From NCBI GenBank assembly GCA_963691835.1, contig OY829383.1, positions 1,302,001 through 1,366,000 of the forward strand: a stretch of DNA of 64,000 nucleotides. Reading direction: 5' to 3'. The notes beneath the pieces were generated by a model. That model was not told the DNA's origin. It saw only the letters and a list, made by a program, of their open reading frames with translations, and did no database searches. The position numbers were made by a program, and so were the translations under genes. The stretch comes from G963691835 sp963691835. Its GTDB lineage: Bacteria; Pseudomonadota; Alphaproteobacteria; Thalassobaculales; Thalassobaculaceae. This document shows, piece after piece, positions 58,021 through 64,000 of the stretch (positions are counted from its first letter, which is position 1; each line of letters begins with the position of its first letter).

Positions 58021-58569
58021 TCATTCGATCTCGCTGACCTCGCCCTCGGGCAGGGGGACCTGGAAAGCGTTCAGGGTCATGGAGACCAAAGTGTAGTAGC
58101 CGAGGATGCCGATCAGATCGATGACGGCCGTCTGCCCCAAGACCTTGATTGCCTTTGCGTAGAGCGGATCGGACAGCTTCCGGTCCCGGTGCATGGCCAT
58201 GGCGACTTCGTAGATCACCCGCTGCTCGTCGTTCTCGAACTCAGGCACTTCACCGTCGCGGATGGCGTCGATGATCGCGGGCGAGACACCCGCCTCCAGC
58301 GCGATCTTCTTGTGCGCATACCATTCATAGTGGGCGCCCCAGAAACGGCCGGTAACAAGGATGGCCAGTTCCGAGAGACGGGGCGGAAGTACACTTTCGA
58401 ACCGGGCATACTGCCCGAGTTTCTGCGCGTGGTCGGCGAGGCCCGGGCTATGGAGCCAAACGCCGAGGGGGCCCTGAATCTTGCCACGGGGGCCGGCGAC
58501 GATCTCGTCGTGGATCCGGCGCTGGTCTTCGGTCATCGTCGCGGGATCCGGGGTACCCAGTCGGCTCAT
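58021..58569 (-). CDS. Carboxymuconolactone decarboxylase family protein
   Basis: A 182-residue protein from ATG 58569 (MSRLGTPDPATMTEDQRRIH...), with GAGGAAACA upstream. SELAILVTGRFWGAHYEWYAHKKIALEAGVSP is the CMD core. The AhpD-like redox CxxC is missing; the E/H-type site of the CMD branch remains. It resembles proteins in aromatic or dicarboxylate degradation. Neighbour of the GST gene. Confidence 0.8.
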   Translation of the reverse strand: MSRLGTPDPATMTEDQRRIHDEIVAGPRGKIQGPLGVWLHSPGLADHAQKLGQYARFESVLPPRLSELAILVTGRFWGAHYEWYAHKKIALEAGVSPAIIDAIRDGEVPEFENDEQRVIYEVAMAMHRDRKLSDPLYAKAIKVLGQTAVIDLIGILGYYTLVSMTLNAFQVPLPEGEVSEIE

Positions 58570-58607
58570 GATTGTTTCCTCTGATTTATGTGTTTTTCGA
58601 TTGATGC

Positions 58608-59306
58608 TCAGACCGGATATCCGGGTTCGGTGCGCGGCATGCCATCGAAGCTGTCGAGCAGGCGTTCCCGCCATCCATGAAGCGGATCGTCTTCCGCCAG
58701 GAGCTTGAAGTCGCTGACGCCGCGTGCCCACATGAACAGGCCGAACAGGATGTAATCGGCGTAGTTGGCCGTCTCGCCCCCGATGAAGGGCCGGTCCTCG
58801 ATGGCCTTCCGCGCAGGCGTAAGAGCCTTGGCGAAACCGTCGAGGCGCTCCTCACGACCCGCGATCACTTCTTCCAACGTCTTGCCGAACCGCTTCTCCC
58901 GGCTCTCCCGGAAGTAAGCCTTGTCGACCTCCTCGATCTCTTTCGGAATATCGCCGACGATCATCCCGGCGAGGATCGGAAAGACTTGGGCGCCCGCCCA
59001 CCCTTCGATTATCCGAGCCATGCCGACACCCGCATCGCCGCCGAAGAGAGACGGCGCATCGGGATAAGCCTCATCAAGATACAGGGCTATGGTGAAGCTG
59101 TCGTTGACCACGCGGTCGCCATCGACGATCACAGGCACCAGTTTCTGACCGGAGAAGGCGAGCTTCTCCTTATCGGAGAAGCGGATCAGCTCGACAACCG
59201 AATCCTTTTCCAATCCCTTATGGGCAAGCGCCATTCGGGCCCGCCAGCCGAAGGGGCTGAAGCGTCGGCCTTCCTTGCCGGACAGATCGTAGAAGGTAAT
59301 CGGCAT
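58608..59306 (-). CDS. Glutathione S-transferase family protein
   Basis: A 232-residue protein from ATG 59306 (MPITFYDLSGKEGRRFSPFG...). Thioredoxin-like N-terminal domain with FSPFGWRARMALAHKGL and GQKLVPVIVDGDRVVNDSFT (the cis-Pro of GSTs), then a helical C-terminal domain with PFIGGETANYADYILFGLFM. GGGAGAA lies upstream. Cytosolic; substrate unknown. Confidence 0.87.
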   Translation of the reverse strand: MPITFYDLSGKEGRRFSPFGWRARMALAHKGLEKDSVVELIRFSDKEKLAFSGQKLVPVIVDGDRVVNDSFTIALYLDEAYPDAPSLFGGDAGVGMARIIEGWAGAQVFPILAGMIVGDIPKEIEEVDKAYFRESREKRFGKTLEEVIAGREERLDGFAKALTPARKAIEDRPFIGGETANYADYILFGLFMWARGVSDFKLLAEDDPLHGWRERLLDSFDGMPRTEPGYPV

Positions 59307-59402
59307 CGGCGTTCTCCCGGCCTCGGTCGCATAGTCTGATGGAAAGCGGCGTAGCACCGTTCCGACGGGACGCCAAGCCGCCCGTCCGTTACCCCGTTCT
59401 GT

Positions 59403-60215
59403 TCAGGCGATCGTGGGATACCCCAAGCTGACCGCCCCGGCCTCCATCTCCATCACCGGTGCGTAATCCGCGGTCGACAAAGTAACGGTATCAGTCAGCA
59501 TCAAAGCCTCCAGCGTCGGCGCCGCATCTCCATCCGCAAAGACGGCCTGGATGCCCGCCCGCAAGCGCTTGAGTGTATCCGCTGTCGTCCGATGGCTCGT
59601 GGCGAAGGGCAAGCCAGGGCACGGCGCCGACCAATCCATAATGCGGACTCCGGCAACCTGATCCGGCGCATACCGCCGATGAAGCGCAAAGGTCACGGGG
59701 TCGATGGCGGCAACATCCGCCTTTCCATCCCTGACTGCCTTGATCGAGGCCGCATGCGCGCCCGTGGTGACGACCCCAGACAGAAACCGGCCGCCGGCCG
59801 CATGGGGCGCGAGATAGGCCCGCAAGGCATTGTACCCGGATTGGGAGTGAGGGCCGTTGACGGCCGCGATCTTCCCGGCGAGCCCTTCCGGACGCCACAC
59901 CTGCGCGTCTTCCCGAACGATGATCGCGCTTCGATATGTCGGCCCATTGCAGCCCTCGACGGCATAACAAGGCGTGGTAACCGGCTGGAGATGATGCCGG
60001 AAGGCATGCATCATCGGATACCCGCATGTCTGGGTGAACAGCAGCGCCGGATCGCGCCAGAGCATTTGGGTCGGCCGCCCCCGGGTCAGCCGGCGGGGCA
60101 CATTGCGCACGCCCTCCGCGACGAAGGCCCGGGCCAACCGCCGCCAGAAGTCGTCAATGACCGGCTCCAACCCGGCGAGCGTGTACATGCCATAGTCCGC
60201 CGTTCGCGCCCTCAT
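59403..60215 (-). CDS. PhnD-like periplasmic-binding-type protein
   Basis: A 270-residue protein (MRARTADYGMYTLAGLEPVI...). LLFTQTCGYPMMHAFRHHLQ, EGLAGKIAAVNGPHSQSGYN and GAHAASIKAVRDGKADVAAI match the phosphate/phosphonate substrate-binding (PhnD) superfamily. There is no signal peptide, so it may act inside the cell as a sensor domain or be a diverged relative. It overlaps the regulator gene at 60212 (ATGA). Confidence 0.82.
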   Translation of the reverse strand: MRARTADYGMYTLAGLEPVIDDFWRRLARAFVAEGVRNVPRRLTRGRPTQMLWRDPALLFTQTCGYPMMHAFRHHLQPVTTPCYAVEGCNGPTYRSAIIVREDAQVWRPEGLAGKIAAVNGPHSQSGYNALRAYLAPHAAGGRFLSGVVTTGAHAASIKAVRDGKADVAAIDPVTFALHRRYAPDQVAGVRIMDWSAPCPGLPFATSHRTTADTLKRLRAGIQAVFADGDAAPTLEALMLTDTVTLSTADYAPVMEMEAGAVSLGYPTIA

Positions 60216-61072
60216 GCTGGAATCTCCTCTGCGAGCCGGGAGGCGAATGCCGGCGTTTCATGCGGTTGGATGACCGCCGCCCGGATAAGGTCGTCGAAAT
60301 GCCGGGTGAGAACCCGGATATGCTCGGTGGTGTTGAACACGAAGTACATCTGTCCAATGTACACGGCCGCCCGTTTCGGGCCGAAGATCGTGATCGGCGC
60401 CGAGTACATCATCCGGGCGTCAAACAGGAACCAGCGCATGCTCGGATAGAGCTCGTCCGCCAGGGTCGCGATCAGCCGGATCTGCTCCGCCCGGGCGGCA
60501 TCAGGAAGGCCCTGCCAGATATCCTGTCCCCGGGCGAACGCTTTGAGGTGCTGGATCGGCATACAAACCTCGATGTCGGTTTCCGGCCGGCGGCTGTACG
60601 CAAGCCGGTCACGAGAGCGCACCAGCGCCTGATCGGTCCGCACCGCAGCCGAGTCGCCGTACTCATGCTCGATCACCGCTTCCGTCTTGACCTGATCGGG
60701 CAGGTTGGAGGGGACGTAGCGGATCTTGTAACCCGTCGCCTCCGCGTGCCATTGGCGCAGGTCTTCATCGACCGGCGCACGCTCCCGCCGCTGGATCTCA
60801 AGCGACTGCTTCAGAATGTCAGCGCCGAGAGTTTCCTGCTGCGTAAGACCGAGAAGCCAGTCCAAGCTGACCTGCAGTTGACGGGCAATCGCCGCGACCG
60901 TGTCCGCCCGGGGCAGTCGATCGTTCTCCGGTGAAAGAAGTTGAGAGACGGTCGAGCGGTCGACCCCACTTTCCCGCGCCAGACCGGACCGGTTCACACC
61001 GGCGCGGTCCATGGCCTCCGATAGCCGTTCCCGGAAGATCTCGACGGTTCCCTGACGATCCAACGCTATCAC
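60212..61072 (-). CDS. XRE-family transcriptional regulator with large C-terminal domain
   Basis: A 286-residue protein (MIALDRQGTVEIFRERLSEA...). HTH at residues ~14-60: RLSEAMDRAGVNRSGLARESGVDRSTVSQL. The long C-terminal part (~residues 90-286), with LYPSMRWFLFDARMMYSAPI and GPKRAAVYIGQMYFVFNTTE, looks like a ligand-sensing domain. It is coupled to the PhnD-like gene and divergent from the desaturase. The intergenic region 61073-61271 has repeated CTGCAT(C/T)-like boxes. Confidence 0.82.
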   Translation of the reverse strand: MIALDRQGTVEIFRERLSEAMDRAGVNRSGLARESGVDRSTVSQLLSPENDRLPRADTVAAIARQLQVSLDWLLGLTQQETLGADILKQSLEIQRRERAPVDEDLRQWHAEATGYKIRYVPSNLPDQVKTEAVIEHEYGDSAAVRTDQALVRSRDRLAYSRRPETDIEVCMPIQHLKAFARGQDIWQGLPDAARAEQIRLIATLADELYPSMRWFLFDARMMYSAPITIFGPKRAAVYIGQMYFVFNTTEHIRVLTRHFDDLIRAAVIQPHETPAFASRLAEEIPA

Positions 61073-61271
61073 TCCAAACTGATGTCTTTTATGAACAACT
61101 GCTGCATTTTATCACGTTATTTCCGAAACACCTGCATCATTCTCGGTTTATGCTGCGTTCGACGTAAAAACAGCGCAAACACTCGTTGATGCAGCGATCA
61201 ATAATCGGATCTTTTGGTTCCCGTCTTTATCAGCGCGGCATCCGCTAACAAAGAGGGAACCGATCCGGCCT

Positions 61272-62393
61272 ATGGATATTTTTAAGCACTTTAAGACCGC
61301 TGAATGGCCGACAATTGCACTTCTTCTTCTGGTTATAGCTGTATGGCTGGCGGTCACCGCTTTCCACGCAAGCCTGCCTCTGCCGGTCCTGCTCGTCGCC
61401 GGGGCGGTCGTGGTCACGCTGCATATGAGCCTGCAACACGAAGTCATTCATGGTCACCCGACCTGCTCCGCGAGCTTAAACCGGTTTCTCGCCGGTCCGT
61501 CTTTCTGTCTCTGGCTCCCTTTTGAGCGTTACCGGAAAACCCATTTGCAGCACCACCGGGATGAGCATCTGACCGACCCTTTGGAAGATCCGGAATCGTT
61601 CTATGTCTCCCCCGAGGATTGGGTGCATATGCCGCTTTGGCGCCGGTCGCTGGCGTTGATCCTGAACACCCTTGTCGGCCGCCTTGTTCTTGGACCACCG
61701 GTTGTCGTGGCGGAGTTCCTTTGGCGCGATGCAAAGGCGATCGCCAGCGGTGATAAGGACGTGGTGTCGGCCTGGATCAGTCACATCGCAGCCGCAGCGC
61801 CAGTGGTGATCTGGCTGACGGTCGTCGCGGAGATGTCGCTTCTCGTCTACGGCCTGCTTTTCGTATGGCCGGCGGCCTCCCTTCTGCTCCTCCGCTCGTT
61901 CACCGAACACCGGGCCGCCGAAGCGGTGGCGGACAGAACGGCGATCGTGGATGCAAGTCCGGTCTTCGGACTGCTCTACCTCAACAACAATCTTCACGCC
62001 CTTCACCACGCAATGCCCGGCCTCGCCTGGTACAGATTGCCGTCAGTTTGGCGTGCCGACCCGGACGGATGGGCGCGACAGACCGGCGGTTTCGTCTTCC
62101 AAGGCTACGGTGACGTCGCCGCCCGGTACCTCCTCTCGCCCAAGGATCATCCGGTCCATCCGGGTGTCTCTGCCGCTGGCTACGAACGCGGACGCCGTCG
62201 GGCGCTGGACATTGGCACCACCACCTCCCCTCCCGTTGGAGAGGGTGGGGGCTCCGGACCTGTCGAGGGCGCGCTGGCGGCTACTGGCATGGCGGTGCCG
62301 GACACCCCGTCCGTGTCGGGCATGGCGATGGCGGCCAAGATCACGGACACCCGCCCGGCCGGGTCCGCATACGGCAGAAACACCCCCGTCTGA
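61272..62393 (+). CDS. Membrane fatty-acid desaturase-type di-iron protein
   Basis: A 373-residue protein. Four to five hydrophobic segments and three His boxes: HEVIHGH (~56), HLQHHRDEH (~90) and NNLHALHHAMP (~237). These bind the di-iron centre of integral membrane desaturases or hydroxylases. The C-terminal ~65 residues (after GYERGRRRALDIG) are Gly/Ser/Thr-rich and overlap the convergent PAS_5 gene. Substrate unknown (fatty acid or related lipid). Confidence 0.83.
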   Translation: MDIFKHFKTAEWPTIALLLLVIAVWLAVTAFHASLPLPVLLVAGAVVVTLHMSLQHEVIHGHPTCSASLNRFLAGPSFCLWLPFERYRKTHLQHHRDEHLTDPLEDPESFYVSPEDWVHMPLWRRSLALILNTLVGRLVLGPPVVVAEFLWRDAKAIASGDKDVVSAWISHIAAAAPVVIWLTVVAEMSLLVYGLLFVWPAASLLLLRSFTEHRAAEAVADRTAIVDASPVFGLLYLNNNLHALHHAMPGLAWYRLPSVWRADPDGWARQTGGFVFQGYGDVAARYLLSPKDHPVHPGVSAAGYERGRRRALDIGTTTSPPVGEGGGSGPVEGALAATGMAVPDTPSVSGMAMAAKITDTRPAGSAYGRNTPV

Positions 62394-62836
62394 GGGCCGG
62401 TCGGCCCCAGGAACCGGTCGACGACCGGGGCGCCCAAAGCCCTTGCACCGGCGAAGCTCCGGGCAATCCAAGCGATCCCCGTGTTCCCGCTACCAGCCGT
62501 CGGGACGGTCCCGACAAGATCCTCGCCCACCAAGGCGCGGACCGCGGCCCCTTGGAACTCCACTTGGAAGCCGTCATCGATGCGGTACCCGATCACGAGG
62601 TAGGTCATCTCAGCCACGAAGTCGGAAATGTAGAGCCGGTCGCTGGATGGCATCGCCTCCCGGCCGCGCAGCCCCCGCCAGGAACCGGCAACCCGGTCAA
62701 GTGCGGGTACGCCCAAATCAAGAAAGTCCGGAGCCCCACCGCCGCTCTCCCGCGCCGGAACGATCTGTGCGGCGTTGGCAGAGGGCCGATGGCCCGGTTT
62801 GCCGCGTCCGTCGGCTGGGGGCAGTTTCACGATCAT
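62180..62836 (-). CDS. PAS_5-type domain protein
   Basis: A 218-residue protein (MIVKLPPADGRGKPGHRPSA...). SSDRLYISDFVAEMTYLVIGYRIDDGFQVEFQGAAVRALVGEDLVGT is the PAS_5 pattern ('y.isDfv.e.t..v.G.....vefqG.avr..vG.dlvG'). The end is Pro/Ser-rich and overlaps the desaturase by 214 nt in the convergent direction. Function unknown; family common in Rhodospirillales. Confidence 0.74.
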   Translation of the reverse strand: MIVKLPPADGRGKPGHRPSANAAQIVPARESGGGAPDFLDLGVPALDRVAGSWRGLRGREAMPSSDRLYISDFVAEMTYLVIGYRIDDGFQVEFQGAAVRALVGEDLVGTVPTAGSGNTGIAWIARSFAGARALGAPVVDRFLGPTGPQTGVFLPYADPAGRVSVILAAIAMPDTDGVSGTAMPVAASAPSTGPEPPPSPTGGEVVVPMSSARRRPRS

Positions 62837-62924
62837 TGGCAGGCTCCCCTGTTTGCGCGGGGGCCCGTTGCACCCCGTCTCTCAGGCGGGGCTAGGCATG
62901 GATCGGGGGGATTTTGAAGGGGCG

Positions 62925-63395
62925 CTAGAGACCCGCCCCGCTCTCACGCAGTGTCCTGATCGCCTCGCGGGCCAAACCGTCCGCCCGTTCATTCTCGGGA
63001 TGACCGGCATGACCCTTCACCCAGTGCCAGGAAACGTCATGCCGCGCCGCCGCGTCATCCAGCCGTTGCCAGAGGTCCATGTTCTTCACCGGCTTCCGGT
63101 CGGCGGTCTTCCAACCGCGCTTCTTCCAGGCATGGATCCACTTCGTCACGCCGTCTTTGACATAGGTGCTGTCGGTGAAGACGTCGATCCCAACCGGGCG
63201 GCGCATGGTCTCCAGTGCTGCAATCGCCGCGGACAGTTCCATGCGGTTGTTCGTGGTCTCCGGCTCGGCGCCCGAGAGTTCCTTCTCGACACCCTTCCAG
63301 CGCAGCACGACGCCCCAGCCCCCGGGGCCCGGATTGCCGCTACAGGCCCCATCCGTATAGGCCTCCACGCGGGTGTTGCCCTCACTCGAAGCCAT
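62925..63395 (-). CDS. rnhA: Ribonuclease HI
   Basis: A 156-residue protein ([20 protein letters not shown]...). The RNase HI catalytic acidic residues are at D15 ([16 protein letters not shown]), E in [11 protein letters not shown] in VFTDSTY and the last D in ENERADGLA, with [11 protein letters not shown] (His). It degrades RNA in RNA-DNA hybrids. Overlaps thrB by 14 nt, the usual alphaproteobacterial pair. Confidence 0.95.
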   Translation of the reverse strand: MASSEGNTRVEAYTDGACSGNPGPGGWGVVLRWKGVEKELSGAEPETTNNRMELSAAIAALETMRRPVGIDVFTDSTYVKDGVTKWIHAWKKRGWKTADRKPVKNMDLWQRLDDAAARHDVSWHWVKGHAGHPENERADGLAREAIRTLRESGAGL

Positions 63396-64000
63396 AGGCG
63401 GAAACCCCGGTGACCTTCTGATGGAAACGGAGTTTCTGAAGGTACTCCATCGGGTCTTTCGGTTTCACAAACGCGCCGGGCGGATGGTTCAACCAGTCGT
63501 AAAGCCGGGTGAGAAGAAATCGGATCGCGGCCCCCCGGCACAGCACAGGCAGCGCCTCGCACTCCATAACCGACAGTGGCCGGACACGGCGGTAAGCCGC
63601 GGCCATCTGGGCGGCCTTGGTCACGTTGAACGATCCGTCAGGCTCAAAACACCAGGCGTTGAGACAAATGGCGAGGTCGTAGGCCACCGCGTCGGTGCAG
63701 GCGAAATAGAAGTCGATGAAACCGGACAAACGGTCCTTCAGAAAGAACACGTTGTCTGGAAACAGATCCGCGTGGATCACGCCCCGTGGCAGGTCGCGCG
63801 GCCAGTGCTCTTCCAACCACTGGAGCTCCGTGTTCAGAAGATTGTAGAGGCCGTGATAAATGGCGTTGGATCGCATCCCACAACTCTGAAGAAGCGGACG
63901 CCATCCGGCGAGGGACAGATTGTTATCCCGTGTCATGGTGAAATCGCTGCTGGCGATGTGCATTGCCGCCATGCCGGCGCCGAGTTCCCGGCAGTGCCAC
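63382..64000 (-). CDS. thrB: Homoserine kinase (type II), partial
   Basis: C-terminal part; the frame continues past the window edge upstream of ATG 63972 with [20 protein letters not shown]. Typical signs: [43 protein letters not shown] (APH-type kinase catalytic loop HADLFPDN) and [17 protein letters not shown]. It phosphorylates homoserine for threonine synthesis. The N-terminus lies to the right of the window. Confidence 0.92.
   Translation of the reverse strand, partial: WHCRELGAGMAAMHIASSDFTMTRDNNLSLAGWRPLLQSCGMRSNAIYHGLYNLLNTELQWLEEHWPRDLPRGVIHADLFPDNVFFLKDRLSGFIDFYFACTDAVAYDLAICLNAWCFEPDGSFNVTKAAQMAAAYRRVRPLSVMECEALPVLCRGAAIRFLLTRLYDWLNHPPGAFVKPKDPMEYLQKLRFHQKVTGVSAYGFE

Overview
This window is the right-hand ~50 kb of a tailed-phage (siphovirus-like) prophage in a GC-rich alphaproteobacterial chromosome, followed by ~13 kb of host genes. 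The host is probably in or near Rhodospirillales. That rests on the adjacent thrB-rnhA pair, a PAS_5-type protein, a soluble chemoreceptor and the codon bias; it is inference, not a database match. The left end of the prophage lies outside the window, so lysis genes, tail fibres and an integrase are not visible.

Layout. (1) 1-23417, minus strand, is the late structural region read right to left: terS, terL, portal, MuF head protein, small basic protein, DUF115 protein, scaffold, major capsid, a five-gene sugar/cupin/methyltransferase cassette, connector/neck genes, tail terminator, tail tube, tail chaperones with a -1 frameshift, tape measure and tail-tip proteins. Capsid and tail tube share a conserved 5' leader hairpin, and each is followed by a strong hairpin. 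(2) 23561-24402 is a two-gene plus-strand unit with its own operator-containing promoter. (3) 24407-43764, minus strand, is an early/accessory region: cro-like gene, RusA, DUF1376 protein, primase-helicase, many small overlapping genes, an ASCH protein, an MT-A70 methyltransferase unit, then a long translationally coupled operon (34506 to 27023). That operon carries an Ala-rich protein, seven tandem pentapeptide-repeat genes, a cytosine methyltransferase, small genes and a second MT-A70 unit. A ParB/DNA-methylase fusion follows. (4) 43786-49477, plus strand, holds the CI-like repressor, a terminator, and a recombination operon with RecT and an excisionase-like protein. (5) 49474-50758 is an AT-richer edge with a PAS-like gene and a small gene, ending at tRNA-Arg(ACG), whose 3' end faces the prophage and is the likely attachment site.

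Host genes (51302-64000): lipoprotein, cytoplasmic chemoreceptor, histidine phosphatase, aminotransferase, UxaA-family dehydratase, carboxymuconolactone decarboxylase family protein, GST, PhnD-like protein with an XRE regulator, fatty-acid desaturase, PAS_5 protein, rnhA and partial thrB.

How it fits together. Near-palindromic AT-rich operators with a shared core lie at the cI/cro junction, before the pentapeptide operon and before the plus-strand two-gene unit, so repressor/Cro probably control all three. The strongest candidates for something undescribed are the tandem pentapeptide-repeat array with its coupled methyltransferases, the duplicated MT-A70 unit, the sugar-modification cassette embedded in the head genes, and the paired leaders of the two most abundant virion proteins.
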